A stretch of DNA of 64,000 nt from an uncultured Draconibacterium sp. (GTDB lineage: Bacteria > Bacteroidota > Bacteroidia > Bacteroidales > Prolixibacteraceae), in NCBI RefSeq assembly GCF_963677565.1, contig NZ_OY781981.1, positions 2,467,001-2,531,000 of the forward strand, in the 5' to 3' direction. The first letter of the stretch is position 1. Each line of letters opens with the position of its first letter. The notes under the pieces are model-generated. The model was given only the letters and a program-made list of their open reading frames with translations. It was not told where the DNA came from and did not search any database. Shown in pieces: positions 1 to 9,098 of this stretch. The position numbers and the translations under genes are program-made.

Positions 1-16
1 AAAGATAAACAGCAAT

Positions 17-382
17 TTATTTCTGTCGCAAAATCTTCTCCATCTTTCTGCCCTTTGCCAGTTCGTCCACCAGCTTATCCAGATATCTAACCTGTTTTGT
101 CAGCAAATTATCAATTTCCTCAATCCGGTATCCACAGATCACTCCTTTAATTAATTCTGCATTGGGATTAAGGTTGGCCCTTTCAAAGAAGGTTTTGAAT
201 GTTGCCTTTTCATCTATTAATTTTTGCAAATCATTTTCACTAAAACCGGTAAGCCATTTTATCACCTGGTGCAGCTCTTCTTTCGTTCTTCCTTTTTTCG
301 CCACTTTTGTAACATAGTGAGGATATACTGCTGCAAATGTCATTTCTGCTATTCGCTTGTTATGTTCCGGTGTAGTTTTCAT
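17..382 (-). CDS. DUF2200 family protein
   Basis: A 121-residue cytoplasmic protein. The pattern of an N-terminal FAxVYPHYVxKxxKKGRTKEE region, a central WLTGFS motif, GVICGYRIEEI near residue 80 and a C-terminal RYLDKLVDELAKGRKMEKILR stretch is what I know from the DUF2200 family, and the length fits the whole family domain. Biochemical function is unknown. It has no signal peptide or membrane segment. It stands alone on the minus strand, with the degenerate repeat array upstream of its start. The family call is firm; nothing further can be said about role. Confidence 0.8.
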   Translation of the reverse strand: MKTTPEHNKRIAEMTFAAVYPHYVTKVAKKGRTKEELHQVIKWLTGFSENDLQKLIDEKATFKTFFERANLNPNAELIKGVICGYRIEEIDNLLTKQVRYLDKLVDELAKGRKMEKILRQK

Positions 383-466
383 ATTGATTCAATGTTGTAA
401 TATAGCTCGTATTTTCTCCTTTAAAGTAACCATATTTCTATAACATTAGAAAAAACAGTTTTTTGT

Positions 467-740
467 AATGTACAAAAATACACTGGAAAAAAGGAGTTGG
501 GCACGTGTCGTCCTGACATAGGTCAAAAACTTTATGTCCGGCGTTTGTAGGTTTGTACACGATACAAAAACTTTGTGTGAAACGTTTGTAGGTTTGTACA
601 CAGCTTGAAAAAATTGTGCTAAAGATTGTATGTTTATACACAAGCCAAAAACTTTGTGCCCGGAATTTGTCATCATGACATTGGTTGAAATCTTTCCGAC
701 CGGCATATTTTTTTATACACAGGCCGAAAGTTATCGGTGA
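467..740. repeat. Degenerate ~40-bp tandem repeat, about six units
   Basis: Units contain variants of TTTGTAGGTTTGTACACA followed by a CAAAAACTTTGTG-type segment and CCGG. Anchors TTGTA at 545-549, 586-590 and 626-630 and TTG at 667 give spacings of 41, 40 and 41; a fifth ATACAC at 715-720 and a diverged unit before 540 keep the phase. The period is not a multiple of three, so the short open frames crossing it are unlikely to be coding. Units are contiguous, without unique spacers. The rest of the 383-758 gap shows nothing else. Confidence 0.7.
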
Positions 741-758
741 AATGAATCGCGTTTTCGT

Positions 759-1568
759 TTAGCCCAAAGCAACATCCAGCAACATCATAGTGGCAAAACC
801 CAACATGGCGCCAATGGTCGATAAATCGGTTTCGTTACCTCTTTGCGATTCCGGAATCAGCTCTTCAACTACCACAAAAATCATTGCACCGGCTGCAAAC
901 GAAAGTGCGTAAGGCAAAAGCGGCTCGATGGTTAAAACCAGGTAAGCTCCCAGTACTCCTGCCATCGGCTCAACAATACCCGAAAGTTGTCCGTAGTTAA
1001 ACGACTTCCATCTCGACAGTCCTTCGCGGCGAAGAGGAATAGAGACTGCTGCTCCCTCGGGGAAGTTTTGAAGCCCGATTCCCATTGCCAAAGCAACCGC
1101 TCCGGTTAGAATTCCCATGTCGGGATTATTGGCTAGTGCGCCAAAAGCAACTCCCACCGCCAGTCCTTCAGGTACATTGTGTAAAGTAATGGCCAGCACT
1201 AAAAGTATGCTTCGTTGCCAGGTTGTTGGAATCCCCTCGGCCTTATCGATTGACAAACCGAGATGGAGGTGAGGCAAAATCTTGTCAACGATTAACAGAA
1301 AAGCACCTCCGGCTAAAAATCCTATTACGGCAGGTTTCCATGGTAATTCGCCTTGTGCTTCAGCCATTTCGATAGCCGGCTTCAGCAGCGACCAAAAGCT
1401 TGCTGCAATCATCACGCCTGCCGCAAAACCAAGCATCGAATTCAATACTTTTTTGTTTATCGATTTAAAGAAAAATACCATAGAGGCGCCGGCGGCGGTT
1501 AAAAACCAGGTGAAAAGAGTTGCGCCAAGAGCCAGTAATATCGGATTATATTCTAATAATTTTTCCAT
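759..1568 (-). CDS. ZIP family divalent metal transporter (GufA-like)
   Basis: A 269-residue integral membrane protein with about eight hydrophobic segments, predicted to move Zn2+ or related divalent metals into the cytoplasm. The two signature helices are visible as HNVPEG and, in the next membrane segment, QNFPEG, followed by EELIPES near residue 240. In many ZIPs both motifs carry His; the second here has Gln, as in GufA-type members, so metal preference may differ from the second ZIP at 40,869-41,693. It is monocistronic as far as can be seen. The family call is strong; the substrate is inferred. Confidence 0.88.
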   Translation of the reverse strand: MEKLLEYNPILLALGATLFTWFLTAAGASMVFFFKSINKKVLNSMLGFAAGVMIAASFWSLLKPAIEMAEAQGELPWKPAVIGFLAGGAFLLIVDKILPHLHLGLSIDKAEGIPTTWQRSILLVLAITLHNVPEGLAVGVAFGALANNPDMGILTGAVALAMGIGLQNFPEGAAVSIPLRREGLSRWKSFNYGQLSGIVEPMAGVLGAYLVLTIEPLLPYALSFAAGAMIFVVVEELIPESQRGNETDLSTIGAMLGFATMMLLDVALG

Positions 1569-1669
1569 TTTGATTTTTTATCGAATTGGCTAAAACAAAG
1601 CTAACAAAATAATTGTTCAGCGTTTTTATCCGATCCGGCAATAATCAGTGAATTTAGCTTTTTAAAAGA

Positions 1670-2242
1670 TTAGCGTGCGGTCTCACATCCTTTATTTTGT
1701 TTGGTGTATAATGCGAAATTCCAAACAGCAAGAATCAACAGGCAGATGGCCATAAAAACACCTGCGATATAGAAATCTGAGGTAGATAAACGAAAAGCCA
1801 GTAATAAACTTCCCACTGAAATAATTCCGGCCATTACTGCATAAGCTTTGTTGTTATAATACCAGGCATAAGGGAAAAAGTGTGCTCCGGTAATTATGGC
1901 GTAAGTCATCAGAAAATAATCCGGGTGTTTTATCAAAACAAATATCAGAAAGGGGAAATAGAATAATTGGGCAAAATTTAACCACAAACCGAGCGGTTGT
2001 AAAGGATTATCCGGAATTTTCCAGCTTGTTTTTAGCAGTTTTGACAAACCAAGGGAGAGCGGTAAAAGAAAACTCCCAATCATAAATGTGAAAATGCTTC
2101 GGTCGTATGCCGAAAAGGGAAGTGTCCAGATTACAGCAATTAGGCTCCATATAATTGTTGCTGCAAGAATGAAATCGATTCCGTTTTTTGCTTTTGTGCC
2201 CAGTTCGGCTCTTAATGCGTTGAGTTCTGTCTTTGTTACCAT
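1670..2242 (-). CDS. Integral membrane protein, DUF7010-like
   Basis: A 190-residue protein with about six hydrophobic segments and a short basic N terminus. The WTLPFSAYDRSIFTF segment, the GLWLNFAQLFYFPFL segment and the TGAHFFPYAWYY segment resemble a family I know as DUF7010, of unknown function, but this assignment is from memory. It lies 95 bp downstream of the membrane protein at 2338-2931 on the same strand and may be the last gene of the sigma-factor transcript. No catalytic motif is visible. Confidence 0.6.
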   Translation of the reverse strand: MVTKTELNALRAELGTKAKNGIDFILAATIIWSLIAVIWTLPFSAYDRSIFTFMIGSFLLPLSLGLSKLLKTSWKIPDNPLQPLGLWLNFAQLFYFPFLIFVLIKHPDYFLMTYAIITGAHFFPYAWYYNNKAYAVMAGIISVGSLLLAFRLSTSDFYIAGVFMAICLLILAVWNFALYTKQNKGCETAR

Positions 2243-2337
2243 GTTGTTTTTTTATGAAATTAGTTGTGAAAATTGCATACGAATAGCTGTATCGTCGTTT
2301 TCAACGAGATCGTCAGCTTGTTTTTATGTTGGTTTAT

Positions 2338-2931
2338 TTATTGTTGCAGCAGGTCTTCCCGTAATCTTTTGATTTCGTTTAATGCTTTCATTTCTCGCCG
2401 AATTGCAGAACGAATGAAATAGCCGAAAATTAGTGCTGCCAGAATGTACGATAAGTCGATAAGGATAAGTAACCACAGCGAAAACCAGTGACTGAATTCG
2501 GGTGTTAGCATATAAAATCCAATGCTGTAAAGTATAATAATTGCGATGGTAACGCTGCCGTGAATATTCTTTCGGAAGTTATAATAGCTAAGAACTGTAT
2601 CGTTGGTTTTTAGTGCAGCTTCGCTCAAATCAATTCGTTTAGCATAAAAAATACTGGCCAGTTCAATTCCTATCCGCAGCATAATACTGCCACACATTAG
2701 TATTTCGCCAATAAAACTTAAGGGATTCTGAAATTTGGCTACCATTTGAAAGTACGCTATCAAACCAAAAACAACCACCACCAGGATGACAATATTGGCC
2801 AATTGTGTTCTTGTGGTACTTCGTTTTTTCTGTTCAGCCAATTTAATGATGTCGGACGAATCGGAGATGTTTTTGGCACTTGTTTTCTCCTGTTCCCAGA
2901 GTTGTTTTATGTTATTAAATTCAGTTTGCAT
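2338..2931 (-). CDS. Membrane protein coupled to the ECF sigma factor, possible anti-sigma role
   Basis: A 197-residue protein: a soluble N-terminal stretch of about 40 residues starting MQTEFNNIKQLWEQEK, then four hydrophobic segments (about 43-64, 72-92, 125-142, 148-172), and a charged C-terminal helix. Its start lies 11 bp inside the end of the upstream sigma factor gene, which implies translational coupling. By position it could hold the sigma factor at the membrane, but no recognisable anti-sigma domain such as zf-HC2 or FecR is visible. The anti-sigma role is inference from coupling only. Confidence 0.7.
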   Translation of the reverse strand: MQTEFNNIKQLWEQEKTSAKNISDSSDIIKLAEQKKRSTTRTQLANIVILVVVVFGLIAYFQMVAKFQNPLSFIGEILMCGSIMLRIGIELASIFYAKRIDLSEAALKTNDTVLSYYNFRKNIHGSVTIAIIILYSIGFYMLTPEFSHWFSLWLLILIDLSYILAALIFGYFIRSAIRREMKALNEIKRLREDLLQQ

Positions 2932-3427
2932 TGTTCAAACAGTTTTTCAGGTTCTTTTTAATTCTGTGAATTCGCACACGTAAATTTCCCGGGCTAAGAC
3001 CCATTATCTGCGCAATCTCGTCGTAATCGATCTCGTTAAGTACCATCATAATTATCAGCCTTTCGATTTCGGGTAAAAGCCCAATTGCGGTATACAATTT
3101 TGCAATTTCCGATTCCAATGGTTGCGAATCGTCGGTGTGGTTTTGCGCTATCGTTTCAATCGGAATATTTGCCTGCTCTTTTTTGTTGCGCAGGTAATTC
3201 AGGCAAGAGTTTACAGTAATGCGGTAAATCCATGTTTTGTGCGAAGAATTGCCTTTAAAGTTGGGGATGGCGTTCCAAACGTTAATAAATACTTCCTGCG
3301 CCAGATCTTTTGCCAGTTCTTCGTGCCCTTTCATATAGCCGCGGCACATCTGCAATACCATCGGCAGGTATTGCTGGTATAACTCTTCAAATTGTATCTT
3401 GAGTGCACTGTTGCTCATTCCGTTCAA
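2921..3427 (-). CDS. ECF-type RNA polymerase sigma factor
   Basis: A 168-residue sigma-70 family factor without regions 1 and 3. Region 2 spans roughly residues 12-85, with DLAQEVFINVWNAI and the FKGNSSHKTWIYRITVNSCLNYLR segment for core binding and promoter melting. Region 4 spans about 110-165 and ends in the YDEIAQIMGLSPGNLRVRIHR helix-turn-helix that reads the -35 element. A second Met three codons in (3418) is an alternative start. It overlaps the following membrane-protein gene by 11 bp. Likely controls a small stress regulon, often including itself. Confidence 0.92.
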   Translation of the reverse strand: MNGMSNSALKIQFEELYQQYLPMVLQMCRGYMKGHEELAKDLAQEVFINVWNAIPNFKGNSSHKTWIYRITVNSCLNYLRNKKEQANIPIETIAQNHTDDSQPLESEIAKLYTAIGLLPEIERLIIMMVLNEIDYDEIAQIMGLSPGNLRVRIHRIKKNLKNCLNNAN

Positions 3428-3536
3428 GTAATTTTCCCTTTGAAACCCAAAAACCGAAATTGTTACAAGGTAGGTGAAAAAAAGTGAAATTATTTTTAGT
3501 TGATTTTATAGAAGTATTGTGTTTGAGGTTGTTTGG

Positions 3537-4586
3537 TTAATACAAGGTGCTTAATTTTTTTCGGTCAATCTTGCCATTTGCAGTACGTGGCAATTTTTCT
3601 ATAAACCGAATCTCTTTGGGAACTTCGTATGTTGCGAGTGCCTTGCGACAGTTTGCTTGAATGGTATTTTTTAGTTGTTCGTCTGCTTTTCCTTCAATTA
3701 GCAGGATAATTTTTTGCCCAAGTCGCTCGTCAGGTACCGAACTGATGGCATAGACCAGGGGCATTTGTTCTGAAAGTTTCTCCTCAATTTGTTCCGGCAG
3801 AAATTTTATTCCTCCCGAAATAATGACATTATCAATGCGGCCAAGCACTTTAAAATGATGATTGTCTTCTAATTCGCCCAGGTCGTTGGTTTGAATGGCT
3901 CCGTTTTCAAGCCCCGGCATTAAAATACGAATACAATCACGATCATCCAGTTCAACAGAAATAGCATCGAGGCACTGGTAACTTTCAGTTTTGTTGCTGC
4001 CATTTAATTTGCGCAGTGCAATGTGAGTGGCCGTTTCGGTCATGGCGTAACTCGAATAACATTGTGTTGAAATTTGCTGCAGTTGTTCTACCATCGGTTT
4101 CGGAATTGCGGAACCACCGATCAAAAGATTTTTAATGTTTTGCTCCGGTAGTGCCAGGTATTTTGTAACCTGGTTAATCACCATAGCGGCAAATTTTATC
4201 GGCTTGTCGTTTAGCAAAGCCGCAAAGTCCGAAGCCGGATCAACAAGATACAAATCGAGTTTGCCAACAAGGGCACGCACTGTCATTAGTTTCCCGGCAA
4301 TGTAACGGCTGGGCAGACAATGCAATATGCGGTCGCCTTCCTGTAAATCAAAAAAGCGAATGGTGCGCAGTGCGCTGGCAGCCACAAAATCCTTTTTTAG
4401 CGTTATTGTTTTGGGCGTTCCGGTACTTCCCGAAGTTTGCACTTCGATGTAATCGTTTGCATTGTACCACTCCGCCAAAAACTCCAGCCAGCTTTGTTTC
4501 CACTCGCTATCGGATTTTTGCTGCAGTAATTTTTTTATGCTTTCCGCATGTCCGTTTATGGTAATATGTTCCGGAAACAGCTCCAT
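3537..4586 (-). CDS. menE: o-Succinylbenzoate-CoA ligase (short form)
   Basis: Activates o-succinylbenzoate to its CoA thioester using ATP, one of the middle steps of menaquinone synthesis. The ANL-superfamily signatures are visible: TSGSTGTPKTI (phosphate-binding loop), YAMTET near the middle, LGRIDNVIISGG at the hinge and a C-terminal LPRTANGKIDRKKL carrying the catalytic Lys. I chose the start at 4586 rather than the longer frame to 4619 because its ATG overlaps the menC stop as TAATG. At 349 residues it is shorter than the roughly 450-500 residues of classical MenE, as is usual in Bacteroidota. Last gene of the men operon. Confidence 0.9.
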   Translation of the reverse strand: MELFPEHITINGHAESIKKLLQQKSDSEWKQSWLEFLAEWYNANDYIEVQTSGSTGTPKTITLKKDFVAASALRTIRFFDLQEGDRILHCLPSRYIAGKLMTVRALVGKLDLYLVDPASDFAALLNDKPIKFAAMVINQVTKYLALPEQNIKNLLIGGSAIPKPMVEQLQQISTQCYSSYAMTETATHIALRKLNGSNKTESYQCLDAISVELDDRDCIRILMPGLENGAIQTNDLGELEDNHHFKVLGRIDNVIISGGIKFLPEQIEEKLSEQMPLVYAISSVPDERLGQKIILLIEGKADEQLKNTIQANCRKALATYEVPKEIRFIEKLPRTANGKIDRKKLSTLY

Positions 4587-5614
4587 TACATTTCGAAGGT
4601 TTTGGCGGTATTGAACCACAATTTTTCGCCACGAATTTCAAGTGGCGATTCAATGTTATTGGTAAAAAGCCGGCCTGTTCCCAGTCCCTGGTGCATTTTG
4701 GTATTTTTTGTAAACGCCCACTGCGCAATGGCATTTAACCCGATATTCGACTCCAGGTACGAAGTAATCCACCAACCAATGGAACGTTCGTTGGCCATTT
4801 CTATCCACTCGTCACAACCCGAAATACCACCGTGCAAACTTGGTTTTAACACCAAAAACCGCGGGTGAATAGTTTCGAGTAATTGTATTTTTTCCTCGCG
4901 TTCGTTTATGCCAATCAGTTCTTCATCAAGAGCGATGGGCAGGGGAGTGGTTTTGCACAACCTGGCCATTTCCTTCCATTGTCCTGCACCTATCGGTTGT
5001 TCGATGGAATGAAGCTGCAACTCCGCAAGCATCTTCAATTTTTCGGGAGCAGATTTGGTGTCAAACGCACCATTTGCATCCACTCGAAGAATAATCTGAT
5101 CGCTTGAAAAACGCCCTCGGACAGCTTTTAATAGTGCCAATTCCTGATCAAAATCTTTTGCCCCGATCTTAAGTTTGATACATTGAAAACCAGCTGCCAG
5201 TTTTTCTTCAATCTGGCCTTGCATGTTCTCAATATCGTTCATCCATATCAATCCGTTGATTGGAATACCTGCTTCTCCAAGAGTGAAAGCTGTTGGGAAT
5301 AGTTCCCGTTTTCCACCATTTTGCAGATCAAGAAGTGCTGTTTCCAATGCAAATTTCAGAGATGGGAAATCTTGAAGTAAGTCGATTGAACTGATAAAAG
5401 GTTGCGGATCGTCGCAGATCTTCTCCAGTTGCTCTTCAACTTGTTCCGGTGTTTCAATGCTTAATCCCGGGAGAGGAGCGCATTCACCAAATCCTGTCAC
5501 ACCATTCACTTTCAAAAACAGATACCAAACTGTGCGTGTTTTTAGCACCCCGCGCGATGTGCCGGCCGGTTGTTTAAAATGTAACTCATATTTTTGGTAG
5601 CGCGCTTTTATCAT
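4586..5614 (-). CDS. menC: o-Succinylbenzoate synthase
   Basis: A 342-residue enolase-superfamily enzyme that dehydrates SHCHC to o-succinylbenzoate. Visible family features are GFGECAPLPGL near residue 40, the CIKLKIGAKDFDQEL strand carrying the KxK catalytic lysines, the metal ligands in ILRVDANGAFD, SIEQPIG and PIALDEEL, and a late LKPSLHGGISG strand. It overlaps menA by ATGA upstream (5611-5614) and menE by one base downstream, so all three are translationally coupled. Length and context agree fully; high confidence. Confidence 0.93.
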   Translation of the reverse strand: MIKARYQKYELHFKQPAGTSRGVLKTRTVWYLFLKVNGVTGFGECAPLPGLSIETPEQVEEQLEKICDDPQPFISSIDLLQDFPSLKFALETALLDLQNGGKRELFPTAFTLGEAGIPINGLIWMNDIENMQGQIEEKLAAGFQCIKLKIGAKDFDQELALLKAVRGRFSSDQIILRVDANGAFDTKSAPEKLKMLAELQLHSIEQPIGAGQWKEMARLCKTTPLPIALDEELIGINEREEKIQLLETIHPRFLVLKPSLHGGISGCDEWIEMANERSIGWWITSYLESNIGLNAIAQWAFTKNTKMHQGLGTGRLFTNNIESPLEIRGEKLWFNTAKTFEM

Positions 5615-6516
5615 GATAATATCAGTCCGAGCGAGAACAGTAATGTTAATGCCAGAGTTTGCAGTGCCAGTCGTTTTAAAAAGGGATCTAGCTGACGACC
5701 GTCTTCTATTCTAAATATTTTTATGAGATCGAAAATTGAAACCGGGAGTACCAAAAGAAACAACCATTGCCATACTGTTTTTTGCTGCTGAACAGTAAAA
5801 ACGATCAGGGCCAACCAGCCCAGCAAAATTATTGTCGCATGGTAAATTCGGCTTTTCAACGGCCCGAGTTTTACGGCGATGGTAATTTTTCCCGATTGTT
5901 TGTCGTTTTCAATGTCGCGGGTGTTGTTCAGGTTTAAAACTCCGGTGCTGAATAATCCCATACTGATTGCCGGTAGCCAAACAGCGGTCTCAATGACATT
6001 GTTGTGTAAGTAAAAAACTCCGATTACAGGTAGCAACCCAAAAAACAAAAACACAAACAAATCGCCCAGTCCAATATAACCGTACGATTTTTTGCCTGCC
6101 GTATAGAAATAAGCGGCTAACAGTGCCAGTATTCCCAGCCCTATAAATACAAAAAATGCTGTCAAACTGTTGTGCCAAGTTCCTGTAAATACCAAAATAA
6201 TTCCCAACACAAAGCTTAACCCGGCAACCACAAACATTCCGGATTTCATTTCTTTGATGCTGATTTCTCCGCCTTGCATGGTTCGGGTCGGTCCTAAACG
6301 CTGATGGTTGTCGGTGCCCTTTTTAAAATCGCCATAATCGTTGGCAAAGTTGGAGAATACCTGAATAAGCGTTGCGGTGAGCATTGCTAGAATAAAAACA
6401 ATCCAGCCAAACCCATGCCAAAATGCTGCCAGTGCCGAGCCCATAAGAATCCCCGATAATGCCAGTGGCAGAGTGCGTAATCGTGATGCTTTTACCCAAC
6501 TTTTTACTGTTGCCAT
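5611..6516 (-). CDS. menA: 1,4-Dihydroxy-2-naphthoate polyprenyltransferase
   Basis: A 301-residue UbiA-family membrane enzyme that attaches the isoprenoid tail to DHNA. About eight to nine membrane segments are visible, with the first Asp-rich motif as NFANDYGDFKKGTDN near residue 58 and the second as NLNNTRDIENDKQSGK near residue 195, where Mg-pyrophosphate binds. It overlaps menC by four bases. The 62-bp gap to menB upstream is the only sizeable gap in the operon and is filled with short repeated sequence (6521-6575). Confidence 0.93.
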   Translation of the reverse strand: MATVKSWVKASRLRTLPLALSGILMGSALAAFWHGFGWIVFILAMLTATLIQVFSNFANDYGDFKKGTDNHQRLGPTRTMQGGEISIKEMKSGMFVVAGLSFVLGIILVFTGTWHNSLTAFFVFIGLGILALLAAYFYTAGKKSYGYIGLGDLFVFLFFGLLPVIGVFYLHNNVIETAVWLPAISMGLFSTGVLNLNNTRDIENDKQSGKITIAVKLGPLKSRIYHATIILLGWLALIVFTVQQQKTVWQWLFLLVLPVSIFDLIKIFRIEDGRQLDPFLKRLALQTLALTLLFSLGLILS

Positions 6517-6576
6517 ACTTGATACTTGATACTGGATTTTTGATACTCGTAACTCGTGTCCCGTAGCTCGCGACTT
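6517..6576. repeat. Short degenerate intergenic repeat between menB and menA
   Basis: The gap holds repeated TTGATACT/GATACTCG-type words: TACTTGATACTTGATACTGG followed by TTTTTGATACTCG and GTAACTCGTG. Similar short low-complexity repeats are frequent between genes in Bacteroidota chromosomes. No terminator or promoter is evident, so the operon probably reads through it. Confidence 0.5.
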
Positions 6577-6578
6577 TA

Positions 6579-7403
6579 TTACGGGAATTTTGGGTATTTC
6601 TTAAAGTCTGGTTTGCGCTTTTCAAGGAAGGCATGTTTTCCTTCTTGTGCTTCCTCGGTAAGGTAATATAGTAAGGTCGCGTTTCCGGCAAACTCCTGAA
6701 TTCCGATTTGTCCGTCGAGTTCGGCGTTTAATCCAAGCTTTAGCATGCGCAGTGCCAGCGGACTGTGTTCCTGCATTTTTTTTGCCCAGGAAACCACCTC
6801 GTCTTCCAGCTGGTCGAACGGAACTACTTTATTTACCAATCCCATTTCAAGTGCCTCCGCAGCCGAGTATTGACGACACATAAACCAGATTTCGCGGGCT
6901 TTCTTTTGTCCAACAACACTTGCAAGGTATGACGAACCTAATCCGGCATCGAAACTACCCACTTTGGGTCCGGTCTGTCCAAAGATTGCGTTTTCGCTGG
7001 CAATACTAATATCGCAAACCACGTGCAATACATGGCCGCCACCAATGGCATAACCATTCACCATGGCAATTACCGGTTTTGGCATGCTTCGAATTTGTTT
7101 CTGAACTTCAAGAATATTGAGGCGCGGAATACCATTTTCGTCGATGTAACCACCGGTTCCTTTTACATTCTGGTCGCCACCCGAGCAAAAAGCTTTGTCG
7201 CCTGCACCCGTTAACACAATTACATTTATGCGATTGTCTTCGCGACACAAGTGCAAAGCATCACTGATGTTGTTCACCGTAGTTGGACGGAATGCATTTC
7301 GCACCTGCTCTCGGTTGATCGTAATCTTGCCAATTCCATCGTAATAATCGAAAAAGATATCCTCGTATTCTTTAATGGTTTCCCATTGTCGTTTTGTACT
7401 CAT
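6579..7403 (-). CDS. menB: 1,4-Dihydroxy-2-naphthoyl-CoA synthase
   Basis: A 274-residue crotonase-fold enzyme that closes the second ring of the naphthoquinone from o-succinylbenzoyl-CoA. Diagnostic segments are CSGGDQNVKGTGGY near residue 92 (CoA/oxyanion region), GYAIGGGHVLHVVCD near 132 and FGQTGPKVGSFDAGLGSSYLA near 155, close to textbook MenB. The C terminus EGKHAFLEKRKPDFKKYP is also typical. It starts 12 bp after menD. Very secure. Confidence 0.95.
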   Translation of the reverse strand: MSTKRQWETIKEYEDIFFDYYDGIGKITINREQVRNAFRPTTVNNISDALHLCREDNRINVIVLTGAGDKAFCSGGDQNVKGTGGYIDENGIPRLNILEVQKQIRSMPKPVIAMVNGYAIGGGHVLHVVCDISIASENAIFGQTGPKVGSFDAGLGSSYLASVVGQKKAREIWFMCRQYSAAEALEMGLVNKVVPFDQLEDEVVSWAKKMQEHSPLALRMLKLGLNAELDGQIGIQEFAGNATLLYYLTEEAQEGKHAFLEKRKPDFKKYPKFP

Positions 7404-7415
7404 TGTATGTTGTTT

Positions 7416-9098
7416 TTATTGTTTTACAAACTTAAAAAGGCCCCGGAATGTTTTTGTATTCAATTCTGCGTCGGTAAAAATTTCCAGGATTGTCGGTTTT
7501 TTTCTTGTTGGGGAATACAACTCCACAAGCGAATCTTTTAATTCCTCTTCATTTTCTGCACTTAAATAATCCAGTCCGAAAGTTTGGGCAATACCTTGTG
7601 CTTTGAATTTATTTTCGGCAAAAAAGTGCTGTTGAAAAGCGGGGGATTCACCCGGTCCTTTAATCAAACTAAAAATATTTCCACCGCCGTTATTAATTAC
7701 GATGATTCTGAGATTTTCGTTGACGTAATTGTTCCAAAGTGCATTTGAATCGTAGAAAAACGACAAGTCGCCAATCAACACCGTATTTATCTTTTCAGAA
7801 ACAGATGCATAACCTACTGCGGTTGACATCGGTCCGTCGATTCCGCTGGTACCCCGGTTACTTAAAAAAGTGATGTGAGGAGCCCAGTCGACAATTAAAG
7901 CATAACGCACCGGTGAACTGTTTCCCAGGTGCACACCCGATTTTTTAGGAATGGATTGGCCAATTTCCGCAATCACTTTCAGATCTGAAAACGGGCTTTC
8001 TGAAATATAGTTGTCGCGAAGTTGATTGACTTCGTTTTCCTTGGTTGCCCAACGATTCAAATATTCCTGTTCTTTCTCGCTTACTTCAGGAAGTAATTGT
8101 GAGAAAAAGGTGGTTGCATTGGTTTGCACAACTTCGGTAAGCGACTGGTAAGTATCGTAATGATCATTGTTTGGCGAAAGGTGCCAGTGTTGGCTGGCTT
8201 TATTTTTTCGCAGAAATTGTTTCAGTGCTTTCGAAACAAAATGTCCGCCAAACGTAATCAGAATATCCGGTTGAAAATCAGTAGGTACATCATCTAATAT
8301 CGCTGCCATCAACGTATCAATACTTCCGCAAAAACTTTCATCGTTAAGGTTTGCCAGGTGTTCTTTTAGTACAACGGCACCGGTTTTTTCTATAAACGTT
8401 GCCAGAAGTTTTTCCAATTCCTGATCTGGATTTTGTTGCCCGGCCAAAATCAGTACTTTTTTTGCGGCATTCAATTCCGTAGCTAACTTTTTCAGGGTTG
8501 CTTTATCAATCTCTAAAACTGATTTTTTAGTATCGATCGCTTTTATTGTCGGCAACTCTTCGCCCAGCAAATCATGCAACGGTTCTTCCAGCGGAACATT
8601 AATATGCACAGGAGCCGGTTTTCCCGAAACAACAGCATTCAGGCACTCGTTTATTTCGCGTGCTGCTTGCCATAATTCCGTTTCCGATTCTTCCAATGGA
8701 AGGTTGTATTCCTTTTTTACAAAATTGGAATAGATTCCTTTTTGGTTGATGCACTGGTTTTCGAGCTGGTCGATCCAGTAATCGGGACGATCGGCAGTAA
8801 TTACTATCAGCGGAATATTCAAATAATAAGCTTCGGCAATTGCCGGAGCATAATTCAACGTTGCCGTTCCCGAGCTGCAAACAATAATAACCGGTTTTTT
8901 CAACGACTGCGCCAAACCTATTGCAAAATAAGCTGCACTACGTTCGTCAACTACATTGCGGCAATTGAATAAACCACTTCCCGCAAAAGTGTTTATCATT
9001 GGACCATTTCGCGACCCGGGAGAGATAACCACGTCATTTATTCCCTTCTGATGAAGGAGTGCTGCCAGTTGTTGAACGTGTTTTTTAGTTGAGATCAT
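7416..9098 (-). CDS. menD: SEPHCHC synthase (2-succinyl-5-enolpyruvyl-6-hydroxy-3-cyclohexene-1-carboxylate synthase)
   Basis: A 560-residue thiamine-diphosphate enzyme joining isochorismate and 2-oxoglutarate. The N-terminal SPGSRNGPM substrate motif at residues 26-34, the DERSAAYFAIGLA segment with the catalytic Glu near residue 52, and the ThDP/Mg motif running from GDLSFFYDSNALW to NNGGGNIF (about 440-480) are all present. Its start overlaps the end of the isochorismate synthase gene by 14 bp. Length matches the family. Confidence 0.95.
   Translation of the reverse strand: MISTKKHVQQLAALLHQKGINDVVISPGSRNGPMINTFAGSGLFNCRNVVDERSAAYFAIGLAQSLKKPVIIVCSSGTATLNYAPAIAEAYYLNIPLIVITADRPDYWIDQLENQCINQKGIYSNFVKKEYNLPLEESETELWQAAREINECLNAVVSGKPAPVHINVPLEEPLHDLLGEELPTIKAIDTKKSVLEIDKATLKKLATELNAAKKVLILAGQQNPDQELEKLLATFIEKTGAVVLKEHLANLNDESFCGSIDTLMAAILDDVPTDFQPDILITFGGHFVSKALKQFLRKNKASQHWHLSPNNDHYDTYQSLTEVVQTNATTFFSQLLPEVSEKEQEYLNRWATKENEVNQLRDNYISESPFSDLKVIAEIGQSIPKKSGVHLGNSSPVRYALIVDWAPHITFLSNRGTSGIDGPMSTAVGYASVSEKINTVLIGDLSFFYDSNALWNNYVNENLRIIVINNGGGNIFSLIKGPGESPAFQQHFFAENKFKAQGIAQTFGLDYLSAENEEELKDSLVELYSPTRKKPTILEIFTDAELNTKTFRGLFKFVKQ

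Noticed and set aside
438..706. Two overlapping minus-strand open frames of 67 and 86 codons
   Set aside because: They cover the ~40-bp tandem repeat, whose period is not a multiple of three; no homology or start signal is evident.
467..740. CRISPR array
   Set aside because: The units are contiguous and degenerate, with no unique spacers and no cas genes in the window.
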